Below are positions 47,517 through 56,674 of a stretch of DNA of 64,000 nucleotides, in pieces. The notes below the pieces were generated by a model. The model ran no database searches. It saw nothing but the letters and a program-made list of their open reading frames with translations, and was not told the DNA's origin. Source of the DNA: Viridibacterium silvisoli. GTDB taxonomy: Bacteria > Pseudomonadota > Gammaproteobacteria > Burkholderiales > Rhodocyclaceae. The DNA lies in contig NZ_JAYXHS010000002.1 of the NCBI RefSeq assembly GCF_036017035.1, positions 744,001-808,000 of the forward strand, written 5' to 3'. Within the stretch, counting starts at the first letter, position 1; each line of letters opens with the position of its first letter. The translations under genes and the position numbers were made by a program.

Positions 47517-48347
47517 ATGGTTTTGGATAATCAGGTTCAGGATGAGTCGCCGCTGGTCGAGGTCAAAGACCTGCGTTTCGGCTACAGCACCCGCACAGTC
47601 CTGCGCGGCGTCAATCTCTCCGTGCCGCGCGGCAAAGTGGTCGCCATCATGGGCGGCTCCGGTTGCGGCAAGACGACGCTATTGCGTCTCATCGGTGGTC
47701 AATTGCGGGCACGTGGTGGTGCCGTGCGTGTCTTTGGCGAGCCGATTCACGATCTGGACCGGGATGGTCTGTATCGCCTGCGCCGCCGCATGGGCATGCT
47801 GTTCCAGTTCGGCGCCTTGTTTACGGATATTTCGGTATTCGACAACGTGGCTTTCCCGTTGCGCGAACATACGGACCTGCCTGAAGAGCTGATCCGCGAT
47901 CTTGTACTCATGAAGCTGCACGCAGTGGGCCTGCGTGGCGCAGCCCATCTCAAGCCAAGCGAGCTTTCAGGTGGCATGGCACGGCGCGTGGCCCTAGCGC
48001 GTACTGTAGCCCTCGATCCGCACATCATCATGTACGACGAGCCTTTTGCCGGACTCGATCCGATTTCTCTGGGCGTGATCGGGCAGCTTATCCGTCGTCT
48101 GAACGACGCGCTCGGCGCCAGTTCGATCGTCGTGACGCACGACGTGCAGGAGTCCCTCAAGATCGTTGATTACATCTATTTCCTGTCGGAAGGCGCTGTC
48201 GTTGCGGAAGGGACGCCGGACGAAATCCGCGCCTCCAACGATCCGTGGGTACATCAGTTCCTGTGGGCCGAGCCTGATGGTCCTGTGCCGTTCCAGTATC
48301 CGGCGCCGGCCTATGCAGATGCCTTGCTGAGGCCAGATCATGCTTGA
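47517..48347 (+). CDS. mlaF: Mla phospholipid transporter ATPase
   Basis: A 276-aa ABC ATPase of the inner-membrane MlaFEDB complex, which moves phospholipids between membranes. Walker A GGSGCGKT, signature LSGGMARRVALAR and Walker B HIIMYDEPFAGLD are intact; MLFQFGALFTDISVFDNVAFP is typical of MlaF. First gene of mlaFEDACB. A short gap of about 220 bp with the promoter lies upstream, divergent from the sigma-54 regulator. Confidence 0.95.
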   Translation: MVLDNQVQDESPLVEVKDLRFGYSTRTVLRGVNLSVPRGKVVAIMGGSGCGKTTLLRLIGGQLRARGGAVRVFGEPIHDLDRDGLYRLRRRMGMLFQFGALFTDISVFDNVAFPLREHTDLPEELIRDLVLMKLHAVGLRGAAHLKPSELSGGMARRVALARTVALDPHIIMYDEPFAGLDPISLGVIGQLIRRLNDALGASSIVVTHDVQESLKIVDYIYFLSEGAVVAEGTPDEIRASNDPWVHQFLWAEPDGPVPFQYPAPAYADALLRPDHA

Positions 48348-49131
48348 AGGCGCTGTCGGAGTTTTTCGTGGTGTCGGTGCACGCGTCATCAATGCCGTAT
48401 GGCGTCTGGGTTACGCGGCACGTTTCTTTGTCCGGATCCTGCTGGCATCGGGAACGAGTTTCCGCCGCTTTCAGCTTATCCTGCGAGAAATCTATTTTTC
48501 CGGCGTCCTGTCGCTGATCATCATCCTCGTGTCGGGCCTGTTTGTCGGCATGGTGCTGGGCCTGCAGGGCTATGACACCCTGCAGCGTTATGGGTCGGAA
48601 GAAGCGCTGGGCGTATTGGTGGCACTGTCGCTGGTGCGTGAGCTGGGTCCGGTGGTGGCCGGGCTGCTGTTCGCAAGCCGCGCGGGTTCCGCGATCACGG
48701 CAGAGATTGGCCTCATGAAGGCTACCGAGCAGCTTGATGCCATGGACATGATGGCGGTCGATCCGATTGCACGCGTGGTGGCGCCGCGTTTCTGGGGCGC
48801 GGCGATTTCATTGCCGCTGCTGGTAGCAATGTTTTCTACAATGGGGGTGTATGGTGGCTTCCTTATCGGTGCCGTGCACATCGGTGTAGATGCTGGAGCG
48901 TTCTGGGGACAGATGCAGACGGCGATCGATTTCCAGCGCGATATTCTTAACGGCGTGACCAAGAGCGTGGTGTTCGGATTTGCGGTCGCGTTGATTGCCG
49001 TGTTCGAAGGCTACGATACGGATGCAACCGCCGAAGGTGTGTCGCGTGCGACAACCCGCACCGTTGTAACTTCTTCTCTGGCCATTCTCGGGCTGGACTT
49101 CATCCTGACTTCCTTCATGTTCAGAGGCTGA
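48340..49131 (+). CDS. mlaE: Mla phospholipid transporter permease
   Basis: A 263-aa integral membrane permease (MlaE/DUF140) with five to six hydrophobic helices. LREIYFSGVLSLIIILVSGLFVGMVLGLQGYDTL, in parts, and GSAITAEIGLMKATEQLDAMDMMAVDP are the family hallmarks. It overlaps mlaF by 8 bp and is followed by mlaD with no gap. Confidence 0.95.
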   Translation: MLEGAVGVFRGVGARVINAVWRLGYAARFFVRILLASGTSFRRFQLILREIYFSGVLSLIIILVSGLFVGMVLGLQGYDTLQRYGSEEALGVLVALSLVRELGPVVAGLLFASRAGSAITAEIGLMKATEQLDAMDMMAVDPIARVVAPRFWGAAISLPLLVAMFSTMGVYGGFLIGAVHIGVDAGAFWGQMQTAIDFQRDILNGVTKSVVFGFAVALIAVFEGYDTDATAEGVSRATTRTVVTSSLAILGLDFILTSFMFRG

Positions 49132-49132
49132 T

Positions 49133-49612
49133 GTGAATCGCACGACGATAGATTTGTGGGTAGGCATTTTTGTGGTCATGGGCATTGGGGCCTTGGTTTT
49201 TCTCGCGCTGAAAGTGGGAAACCTCAATGGTGCGCAGCTGGCGGAGCCGTATGCGTTGACAGCCAAGTTCGACAATATCGGTGGTCTCAAGGCGCGTGCG
49301 CCGATCAAGAGTGCCGGTGTGGTGGTCGGACGTATTGAATCGATCAAGCTTGATCCCGAAACTTTCCAGGCCGTCGTCGCCATGCGGATCGACAACCATT
49401 ACAGCTTCCCGCGCGATACCTACGCGACGATCAACACCTCGGGCTTGCTGGGTGAGCAGTACATCGGACTCGATCCGGGTGGCGATACGGATGTGCTCAA
49501 GTCGGGTGATGTCATCAAGAAAACACAATCCGCTGTGGTGCTTGAAAAGCTCATCAGCCAGTTCATGTTCAGCAAGGCTGCCGAACAGCCTGCGGCCAGC
49601 CCGGCCAAATGA
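49133..49612 (+). CDS. mlaD: Mla substrate-binding MCE protein
   Basis: A 159-aa protein with one N-terminal transmembrane helix (WVGIFVVMGIGALVFLAL) and a periplasmic MCE domain (LTAKFDNIGGLKARAPIKSAGVVVGRI... LGEQYIGLDPGG). It forms the hexameric ring on MlaE. GTG start at 49133. The stop overlaps the mlaA start. Confidence 0.95.
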   Translation: MNRTTIDLWVGIFVVMGIGALVFLALKVGNLNGAQLAEPYALTAKFDNIGGLKARAPIKSAGVVVGRIESIKLDPETFQAVVAMRIDNHYSFPRDTYATINTSGLLGEQYIGLDPGGDTDVLKSGDVIKKTQSAVVLEKLISQFMFSKAAEQPAASPAK

Positions 49613-50517
49613 AATCGACCCCTGTCCGATCCGGCGACTGCATGGCAAAGGCCGTGCTGAGGCTTGTTGCCGGCTTGGCTCTGTTGTTGAGCCTCGCCGG
49701 CTGCGCAACCGGAAGTAACCCCAAGGATCCGTGGGAGCCGGTCAATCGCAAGATTTTCGTTTTCAACGATACGCTCGACTCCTGGGTGCTCAGGCCGGTG
49801 GCGAAGGGTTACGACGCTGCCGCTCCCTTGCCCGTCCGGAGCGGGGTGTCGAATGCCATTGCGAACGTCGATGATGTCTGGATTGGCCTTAACAATATCC
49901 TGCAGGGCAAGCCGTTGCAGGGGCTGGGTGACTTCGGGCGCTTTCTGATCAATTCCACACTTGGTGTTGCTGGGCTGTTTGACGTGGCAAGTGAGCTGGG
50001 CCTGGACAAGCACGAAGAAGATTTTGGCCAGACGCTTGGTGTGTGGGGTGTCGGTGATGGGCCTTATGTGATGTTGCCCTTTTTCGGGCCTCGTACGTTA
50101 AGGGATGCGGGCGGCTTTGCAGTCGACTTTGCGGCGGGGCCGTTTGGCTACATCAAGGATATTCCGGCGCGGAACATTGCGCGTGGGGTGCGTGTCGTAA
50201 GTGAGCGGGCCGATTTACTGAGTGCGGAAGGCGCGTTTGACGCTGCAGCAATTGATCGCTATGCCTATCTGCGAGATTTCTATCTCAGCCGTCGAAAGAG
50301 TCTGGTGCGTGACGGCAAGCGTGTGCGTGATGAGGATGCAAGCATTGACCCTCCGCTCCGCACGGTGATGGCGCGTCTGGATGGCGATATTGGAATTGGC
50401 GAGCGTCGCCTGATGCTGGTTGCGCTGGATCGTGCTTATCCTGAGCTGCACGCTGCCGTGCCAGCCCCCGTTGTGGCACTTGCCGACGCAGATGTCGGCG
50501 AGCCCCTTGAACCCTAA
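49609..50517 (+). CDS. mlaA: Outer-membrane lipoprotein MlaA (VacJ)
   Basis: A 302-aa lipoprotein that removes phospholipids from the outer leaflet and hands them to MlaC. The lipobox is LSLAGC. The VacJ domain runs from DPWEPVNRKIFVFNDTLD through GDFGRFLINSTLGVAGLFDVA to GPRTLRDAGG, and a C-terminal extension is present. ATG 49609 is coupled to mlaD; ATG 49642 gives a tighter signal peptide and may be the true start. In many bacteria mlaA is encoded apart, whereas here it is inside the operon. Confidence 0.94.
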   Translation: MKSTPVRSGDCMAKAVLRLVAGLALLLSLAGCATGSNPKDPWEPVNRKIFVFNDTLDSWVLRPVAKGYDAAAPLPVRSGVSNAIANVDDVWIGLNNILQGKPLQGLGDFGRFLINSTLGVAGLFDVASELGLDKHEEDFGQTLGVWGVGDGPYVMLPFFGPRTLRDAGGFAVDFAAGPFGYIKDIPARNIARGVRVVSERADLLSAEGAFDAAAIDRYAYLRDFYLSRRKSLVRDGKRVRDEDASIDPPLRTVMARLDGDIGIGERRLMLVALDRAYPELHAAVPAPVVALADADVGEPLEP

Positions 50518-50531
50518 TGACAGGATTGACC

Positions 50532-51152
50532 ATGTTTGAATCCCTGAAGCGTTTTGCCGTGATCGTTGCGTTGGGGGGCTGTCTGACCGCCCATGCTGCG
50601 GATGAGACGCCAGATGTTCTGATCAAGAACGTAACCAGCGAGGTCATCGAGCTGATCAAGACCGACAAGGCCATTCAGGCTGGTGATACGAAACACATTC
50701 AGGAAGTGGTTGAAAGCAAGATCCTGAAATATTTCGACTTCAACAAGATGACCGGTTCGGCGGTTGGCCGCGAATGGCGCAACGCTACGCCGGATCAGAA
50801 GGCGCAATTGTCGAAGGAATTCCAGACCCTGCTCGTGCGCAGCTATTCGAACGCATTGACGCAGTACAAGAACCAGACAGTGGATGTGAAGCCCTTGAAA
50901 GCTGCTGCAGCCGACACCGAAGTAACGGTCAAGACCGAGGTGAAGCAACCCGGCGGCAAGCCGGTTGCCATCGACTACGATCTGATCAAGGCCGCCGACG
51001 GCTGGAAGGTCTTCGATATCTACGTTGCTGGCGTGAGCCTCGTGGCGAATTACCGAGACACCTTCGGTCAGGAGATCAAGGCCAATGGCATTGATGGTCT
51101 GATCAAGTCGTTGCACGACAAGAACACCGCGAAAGTCGTCGAGAAAAAATGA
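50532..51152 (+). CDS. mlaC: Periplasmic phospholipid carrier MlaC
   Basis: A 206-aa periplasmic shuttle protein (Tol-Pal-associated/Ttg2D family) that ferries lipids between MlaA and MlaD. A Sec signal peptide ends near AHAADE. The mature domain includes KILKYFDFNKMTGSAVGREW and DLIKAADGWKVFDIYVAGVSLVANYRDTF, in parts. ATG 50532 has agga upstream; ATG 50517 overlaps the mlaA stop. Confidence 0.94.
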   Translation: MFESLKRFAVIVALGGCLTAHAADETPDVLIKNVTSEVIELIKTDKAIQAGDTKHIQEVVESKILKYFDFNKMTGSAVGREWRNATPDQKAQLSKEFQTLLVRSYSNALTQYKNQTVDVKPLKAAAADTEVTVKTEVKQPGGKPVAIDYDLIKAADGWKVFDIYVAGVSLVANYRDTFGQEIKANGIDGLIKSLHDKNTAKVVEKK

Positions 51153-51490
51153 TCTGTGAATTGGCTGCGGATGCAGAGGTGCTTGTCGAACAGGACGGCA
51201 AGCTCGGCATCCAGGTGGCGATGACGATGGATACGGCTGCTGCCGTTCTGGCTGCTGTCGAGCCACGTCTGCGTGAAGCCGATGTCGTGCTGGATCTCGC
51301 GGCCGTACCGGCTGTGGATTCTGCCGTACTGTCGGTGGTGCTCAGCTTGCTGCGCGTGGCGCGCGCATCCGGACATCGCCTGTCCCTCGTCAATGTGCCA
51401 ACGGCTTTCTGCAGTCTGGCCACGCTGTATGGTGTCGACGCCATCCTTTCCGAACACCTGCCTGCAACATCCCCTGACGCTCATGTCTGA
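51149..51490 (+). CDS. mlaB: STAS-domain protein MlaB
   Basis: A 113-aa cytosolic STAS protein that stabilises MlaF. The STAS core is VVLDLAAVPAVDSAVLSVVLSLLRVARASGH. Weak sequence conservation is normal for MlaB; position after mlaC and overlap (ATGA) with it support the call. The following ABC gene starts inside its 3' end. Confidence 0.88.
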   Translation: MICELAADAEVLVEQDGKLGIQVAMTMDTAAAVLAAVEPRLREADVVLDLAAVPAVDSAVLSVVLSLLRVARASGHRLSLVNVPTAFCSLATLYGVDAILSEHLPATSPDAHV

Positions 51491-52397
51491 TACCGGTGGC
51501 GTAGCCATCCGGGTGCAGGGAGCAGTCAAGCATTACGGCGATCTCCAGGCACTTGCGGGTGTTGATCTTGAAATCCGGCAGGGCGAGTTCTTCGGCCTCC
51601 TGGGCCCCAATGGTGCGGGCAAGACCACGCTGATCACGGCACTTGCCGGGCTCACGCGGCTGTCTGCCGGTCGTATTGCTGTCATGGGGCAGGATGTCGT
51701 CGCAGACTATCGCGAAGCACGTCGCATGCTGGGCGTCGTGCCGCAAGAGCTGGTGTTCGATCCTTTCTTCACGGTGCGCGAAGTGCTGCGTATCCAGTCT
51801 GGTTACTTTGGCGTCAAGGACAATGAAGCGTGGATAGACGAGTTGCTGGCCAACCTTGATCTCACAGCCAAAGCCAACGCCAATATGCGTACCTTGTCCG
51901 GCGGCATGAAGCGCCGGGTGCTGGTCGCGCAGGCGCTGGTGCACCGGCCACCGGTGATCGTGCTCGATGAGCCGACGGCGGGTGTCGACGTCGAGCTGCG
52001 CCAGACCTTGTGGAAGTTCATCCAGAAGCTCAACGAAGCAGGGCATACGATCGTCCTGACGACGCACTACCTCGAAGAGGCTGAAGCCTTGTGCACGCGC
52101 ATCGCCATGCTCAAAGCCGGGCGCGTGATCGCACTCGACACAACGGCCAACATCCTGAGCCGCGTCAGCAGCCATGCACTCAAAGTGCGACTGGCGCACA
52201 GCATTGTCTTGCCTGAGCGCCTGCAGGCGCGGCTGGTGAAGCAAGAGGCTGATGAAATGAGTTTCAGCTTCGAGCATTACGATGAGGTCGAGAGCGTGCT
52301 GACTGCGCTGCGCGCAGCCGGCGGCGTGCTACAGGACGTGGAGATCACCAAACCCGATCTCGAGCAGGCTTTTATCGGTTTGATGAGCAAGGCCTGA
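51483..52397 (+). CDS. ABC-2 type exporter ATPase
   Basis: A 304-aa ATPase with Walker A GPNGAGKT, signature LSGGMKRR and Walker B VIVLDEPTAGVD. It resembles the YadG/CcmA type. The C-terminal extension (RLVKQEADEMSFSFEHYDE...) may be regulatory. It overlaps mlaB by 8 bp and sits 4 bp before its permease, so the exporter is transcribed with the Mla genes. Substrate is unknown. Confidence 0.92.
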   Translation: MSDTGGVAIRVQGAVKHYGDLQALAGVDLEIRQGEFFGLLGPNGAGKTTLITALAGLTRLSAGRIAVMGQDVVADYREARRMLGVVPQELVFDPFFTVREVLRIQSGYFGVKDNEAWIDELLANLDLTAKANANMRTLSGGMKRRVLVAQALVHRPPVIVLDEPTAGVDVELRQTLWKFIQKLNEAGHTIVLTTHYLEEAEALCTRIAMLKAGRVIALDTTANILSRVSSHALKVRLAHSIVLPERLQARLVKQEADEMSFSFEHYDEVESVLTALRAAGGVLQDVEITKPDLEQAFIGLMSKA

Positions 52398-52401
52398 AGA
52401 G

Positions 52402-53157
52402 ATGATTGCTTTCCGTACTCTGCTCTACAAGGAAGCACTGCGTTTCTGGAAGGTTGCATTCCAGACAGTTGCTGCGCCGGTGCTGACTTCGGTCATGTAC
52501 CTGATGATCTTTTCGCATGTGCTGCAAGATCGTCTCAAGGTCTATGAGACCGTGCACTACACCGATTTTCTGATTCCCGGTCTGGTGATGATGTCGGTAC
52601 TGCAGAACGCGTTTTCGAACAGTTCGTCGTCGCTGATCCAGAGCAAGATCACGGGCAATATCGTGTTTGTCCTGTTGCCTCCGATCTCGTATCAGGAGTT
52701 CTACGGCGCCTACGTCATCGCCTCCATCATGCGCGGCCTGCTTGTCGGGCTTGGTGTATGGCTGGCCTCCCTGCCGTTTGCGCAGGTCTCGGTGGCGTAC
52801 CCGCTGTGGGCGCTGGCCTTCGCGCTGTTGGGCGGGGCGATGCTGGGAACCCTGGGCATCATCGCGGGCATCTGGGCCGACAAGTTTGACCAGCTCGCGG
52901 CCTTCCAGAACTTCATGATCATGCCGCTGACCATGCTGTCTGGCGTGTTCTATTCCATTCACTCCCTGCCGGCATTCTGGCAAGGGGTCTCGCATCTCAA
53001 CCCGTTTTTCTTCATGATTGACGGTTTCCGCTATGGTTTCTTCGGCGTGTCCGACGTTTCGCCCTGGTTGAGTCTGGGGGTTGTCGCGGCGGCGCTGGCG
53101 GTTTTTGCGGGCGTTTGCCTGGAAATGCTGCGGCGGGGATATAAGCTTAGGCACTAG
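52402..53157 (+). CDS. ABC-2 type permease (YadH-like)
   Basis: A 251-aa membrane permease with six hydrophobic helices; the ABC-2 signature is GIWADKFDQLAAFQNFMIMPLTMLSGVFYSI, in parts. It pairs with the ATPase directly upstream. In related genomes this pair lies between the mla genes and bolA, as here. A lipid or envelope substrate is plausible but unproven. Confidence 0.92.
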   Translation: MIAFRTLLYKEALRFWKVAFQTVAAPVLTSVMYLMIFSHVLQDRLKVYETVHYTDFLIPGLVMMSVLQNAFSNSSSSLIQSKITGNIVFVLLPPISYQEFYGAYVIASIMRGLLVGLGVWLASLPFAQVSVAYPLWALAFALLGGAMLGTLGIIAGIWADKFDQLAAFQNFMIMPLTMLSGVFYSIHSLPAFWQGVSHLNPFFFMIDGFRYGFFGVSDVSPWLSLGVVAAALAVFAGVCLEMLRRGYKLRH

Positions 53158-53229
53158 CAAACAAGGTTCTAGTAGCCAACTCAAGGCTGGCGGCAGGTCG
53201 CCAGCATCGTTCAAGAATCCGGAGCAAGA

Positions 53230-53478
53230 ATGTTTCAGGCAACAGAAATCAAACGCCTTGTCGAGCAAGGTTTGCCTTGCGAATTCGTCGCAATCGAAGG
53301 TGACGACGGCGTGCATTTCAGCGGCGTGGTGGTCAGCCGCGAGTTCGAAGGCAAGATGCGCGTACGTCAGCACCAAGCCGTTTACGCCACGCTGGGCACG
53401 CTGATGGGGAACGAGATCCATGCGCTGCAGCTGCAAACCTATACGCCCGCACAATGGGCCGAGTTGCAGAAGTCCTGA
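53230..53478 (+). CDS. BolA family protein (IbaG-like)
   Basis: An 82-aa BolA/IbaG-type protein, which partners monothiol glutaredoxins in iron-sulfur metabolism. The core is VEQGLPCEFVAIEGDDGVHFSGVVVS and the closing helix is LGTLMGNEIHALQLQTYTPAQW, in parts; Cys17 and His28 may act as cluster ligands. Ribosome-binding site ggagc. hisG follows after only 81 bp; murA, commonly the next gene, is absent. Confidence 0.9.
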   Translation: MFQATEIKRLVEQGLPCEFVAIEGDDGVHFSGVVVSREFEGKMRVRQHQAVYATLGTLMGNEIHALQLQTYTPAQWAELQKS

Positions 53479-53559
53479 GCACTTCGCAACGATTGAACAG
53501 AATCTTTCCGCATCGGGCCGAATAAACCGACGCGTGATTTCACCAAGCGGATTTACAAA

Positions 53560-54204
53560 GTGACCGGAATTACCCTCGCGCTCTCAAAAGGGCGCATCTT
53601 TGAAGAAACTCTTCCGCTGCTGGCTGCGGCAGGCATCGTGCCGTCCGAGAATCCGGAGTCGTCGCGCAAGCTCATCATCGGTACCAACCGGCCGGACGTG
53701 AATCTCGTCATCGTGCGCGCGACTGACACGCCGACCTATGTTGAATATGGCGCGGCCGATATCGGCATCGCAGGCAAGGACACCTTGCTGGAGCATGGCG
53801 GCAGCGGCTTGTATCAACCGCTCGACTTGAACATCGCCAAGTGCCGCATGAGCGTCGCTGTGCGTGCCGATTTCGACTATCAAGCAGCCGTACAGCGTGG
53901 TGCACGTATCCGGGTGGCCACCAAGTACATCAAGACGGCACGCGAACATTTCGCGGCCAAAGGCATGCACGTGGACCTGATCAAGCTGTATGGATCGATG
54001 GAACTGGCGCCCTTGGTCGGACTGGCGGATGCCATCGTTGACCTCGTGTCTACCGGCGGCACTTTGCGCGCCAACAAGCTGGTCGAAGTCGAGGAGATCA
54101 TGCAGATCAGTTCGCGACTGGTGGTGAATCAGGCTGCGCTAAAACTGAAGCGTGAATTGTTGCAGCCCGTGCTTGAGGCCTTTGCCGGAGCGATCAAACC
54201 ATGA
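53560..54204 (+). CDS. hisG: ATP phosphoribosyltransferase, short form
   Basis: A 214-aa HisG catalysing the first step of histidine synthesis. TLALSKGRIFEETLPLL begins the domain and DLVSTGGTLRANKLVEVE is the PRPP-binding loop. It lacks the C-terminal regulatory domain of long HisG, so it should need HisZ for activity and feedback control; hisZ is not in the window. GTG start. It overlaps hisD by 4 bp. Confidence 0.95.
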   Translation: MTGITLALSKGRIFEETLPLLAAAGIVPSENPESSRKLIIGTNRPDVNLVIVRATDTPTYVEYGAADIGIAGKDTLLEHGGSGLYQPLDLNIAKCRMSVAVRADFDYQAAVQRGARIRVATKYIKTAREHFAAKGMHVDLIKLYGSMELAPLVGLADAIVDLVSTGGTLRANKLVEVEEIMQISSRLVVNQAALKLKRELLQPVLEAFAGAIKP

Positions 54205-55502
54205 GCAAGCCTCTCATCAGCCGCCTGTCTTCCGATGATGTGGATTTCAAGTCCGATCTGGAGGCTTTGCTGGCTTTCGAGTCGGCTCTGGATTCGGGCG
54301 TGCAGAAGGCGGTCAGCGAAATCATTGCTGACGTACGCGTGAGGGGCGATGCGGCCGTGCTCGAACTGACGCGCCGCTTCGATGGGGCCCGGGCCGACAG
54401 CATGGCAGCGCTCGAGATTCCGCAGGCGGACTTGCAAGCCGCACTGGAGGGCCTGGCCAGCGAGCAGCGCGCCGCGCTGGAGATGGCCTGCAAGCGTGTG
54501 CGTGATTACCACGAACGCCAGATCCAGCCAGACTGGGAAATGCAGGAGGCCAATGGCACGCGCCTCGGTCAGCGCGTCACGCCGCTGGATCGCGTCGGTA
54601 TCTATGTGCCGGGCGGCAAAGCGAGTTACCCCAGTTCCGTGCTGATGAATGCCATGCCGGCCAAGGTGGCGGGCGTGCAGGAAATCATCATGGTGACGCC
54701 GACGCCGGAAGGCGAGCGCAACCCGCTGGTGCTGGCGGCTGCCGCGCTCGCGGGCGTTGACCGCGTTTTCACGATTGGTGGTGCGCAGGCCGTTGCGGCA
54801 TTGGCTTACGGTACGGAGAGCATTCCCGCCGTCGACAAGATCGTGGGGCCGGGCAATGCCTATGTAGCTGAGGCCAAGCGTCGCGTGTTTGGTCGCGTCG
54901 GTATCGACATGGTGGCGGGGCCTTCCGAGGTGTTGGTGATTTCCGATGGCTCGGGTGATCCTGACTGGGTGGCGATGGATCTTTTCGCGCAGGCCGAGCA
55001 TGACGAGAAGGCTCAGTCCATCCTGCTGTGCCCGGACGCGGCTTACCTCGCGCGCGTCGAGGAGTCGATTACGCGACTGCTGGCCACCATGCCGCGCGCA
55101 GACATCATCCGCACCTCGCTGGCGGATCGTGGCGCCTTGATCCACGTGCGTGATATGGACGAAGCCTGCGAGATTGCCAACTACATTGCCGCAGAGCACC
55201 TGGAGTTGTCAGTCGAAGATCCGGAGGCGCTGCTGCCCAAGATCCGCCATGCCGGAGCCATATTCGTCGGCCACTGGTCGGTCGAGGCGCTGGGTGACTA
55301 TTGCGCAGGCCCTAATCACGTGCTGCCGACGGGGCGCAGTGCGCGTTTCTCGTCGCCGCTCGGCGTTTATGACTTCCAGAAGCGCACCAGTGTCATCCGC
55401 ATTTCGCGGCAAGGTGCAGCCGAGTTGGCGCCGGTGGCTGCAACGCTGGCTTATGGTGAAGGACTGCAGGCGCACGCCCGATCCGCGGAATATCGCAAAT
55501 AA
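54201..55502 (+). CDS. hisD: Histidinol dehydrogenase
   Basis: A 433-aa zinc and NAD enzyme oxidising histidinol to histidine. LDRVGIYVPGGKASYPSSVLMNAMPAKVAGV, in parts, DKIVGPGNAYVAEAKRRVFG and DLFAQAEHDEKAQ (Zn ligands) are diagnostic. Normal length. Translationally coupled to hisG. Confidence 0.97.
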   Translation: MSKPLISRLSSDDVDFKSDLEALLAFESALDSGVQKAVSEIIADVRVRGDAAVLELTRRFDGARADSMAALEIPQADLQAALEGLASEQRAALEMACKRVRDYHERQIQPDWEMQEANGTRLGQRVTPLDRVGIYVPGGKASYPSSVLMNAMPAKVAGVQEIIMVTPTPEGERNPLVLAAAALAGVDRVFTIGGAQAVAALAYGTESIPAVDKIVGPGNAYVAEAKRRVFGRVGIDMVAGPSEVLVISDGSGDPDWVAMDLFAQAEHDEKAQSILLCPDAAYLARVEESITRLLATMPRADIIRTSLADRGALIHVRDMDEACEIANYIAAEHLELSVEDPEALLPKIRHAGAIFVGHWSVEALGDYCAGPNHVLPTGRSARFSSPLGVYDFQKRTSVIRISRQGAAELAPVAATLAYGEGLQAHARSAEYRK

Positions 55503-55571
55503 CCGTACAATCGGCGTGGTCCGGCGCGTTTTTCAGGCAGCCGGACCTTTCCTGACCACCCTGAGCAAGCC

Positions 55572-56639
55572 ATGAGTGCAAGTCCGCAAGACCTCGTTCG
55601 TCCAGACGTGATGGCGCTTTCCGCCTACCATGTGCCCCCTGCCACCGGCATGATCAAACTGGACGCGATGGAGAACCCCTACCGCTTGCCGGAGGCTTTG
55701 CGTGACGTGGTGTCTGATGTGGCGCACGGCGTGTCACTCAATCGCTACCCGGATGCGTCCTGTACCAAGCTGAAGAGCGTCTTGCGTGAATCGATGCAGA
55801 TTCCCGAGAGCGCCGGCATCGTCGTGGGCAACGGCTCGGACGAGCTGATCCAGATCATTGCCATGGCGCTGGCCAAGCCGGGCGCCACGATCCTGTCGAT
55901 CGAGCCGAGCTTCGTGATGTACCGCATGATCGCCACCTTCTGTGGCATGCGTTATGTCGGTGTGCCGCTGCGCGAGGATTTCAGCCTCGACGTACCGGCC
56001 GTCCTGGCCGCGATCGAACAGGAAAAGCCGGCTGTTCTGTTCATTGCCTACCCGAATAACCCCACCGGCAATCTCTTCGCGTCCGAAGACATTGTTGCCA
56101 TCCTTCAGGCAGCGCCCGGCATCGTGGTTATCGACGAGGCCTACACGCCTTTTGCTGGCAAGAGTTTCATGTCGCGACTGGCAGAGTTCCCGAATCTGGT
56201 TGTCATGCGTACCCTGTCCAAGCTGGGGCTCGCTGCCTTGCGGCTGGGCTATATGGCTGGTGCGAAGGCATGGATGGATGAGTTTGAAAAACTGCGCCTG
56301 CCTTACAACATCAACACCATGACGCAGGCCATTGCCACGCGGGTGCTTGAAGCGGGTGATGCCTTGCAGGAGCAGGCCGAAATCATCGTGGCCGAACGGG
56401 CACGCGTCTATCATGAGCTGGCAGGCCTGAAGGGCGTCAAAGCGTTCCGCAGCCAGGCCAATTTCGTGTTGCTGCGTGTGCCGGATGCCGTGCAGGTTTT
56501 CAATGGCCTGAAGGCCCGCCAGATCCTTGTCAAGAACCTGCATGCGGCGCATCCCATGCTGGAGAACTGCATTCGCGTCACCATCGGTACGCCGGCGGAA
56601 AACGATGCCTTCCTCAATGTATTGTCCGAGCTGCTGTGA
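55572..56639 (+). CDS. hisC: Histidinol-phosphate aminotransferase
   Basis: A 355-aa PLP aminotransferase. It has IKLDAMENPYRLP, GNGSDELIQII, YPNNPTGNLF, VVIDEAYTPFAG and the PLP lysine in RTLSKLGLAALRLGY. Its place between hisD and hisB fixes the HisC call among similar aminotransferases. Confidence 0.96.
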   Translation: MSASPQDLVRPDVMALSAYHVPPATGMIKLDAMENPYRLPEALRDVVSDVAHGVSLNRYPDASCTKLKSVLRESMQIPESAGIVVGNGSDELIQIIAMALAKPGATILSIEPSFVMYRMIATFCGMRYVGVPLREDFSLDVPAVLAAIEQEKPAVLFIAYPNNPTGNLFASEDIVAILQAAPGIVVIDEAYTPFAGKSFMSRLAEFPNLVVMRTLSKLGLAALRLGYMAGAKAWMDEFEKLRLPYNINTMTQAIATRVLEAGDALQEQAEIIVAERARVYHELAGLKGVKAFRSQANFVLLRVPDAVQVFNGLKARQILVKNLHAAHPMLENCIRVTIGTPAENDAFLNVLSELL

Positions 56640-56674
56640 TGGCAGCTTGCTGAAACAAAGTCTGGAAATTGAAC

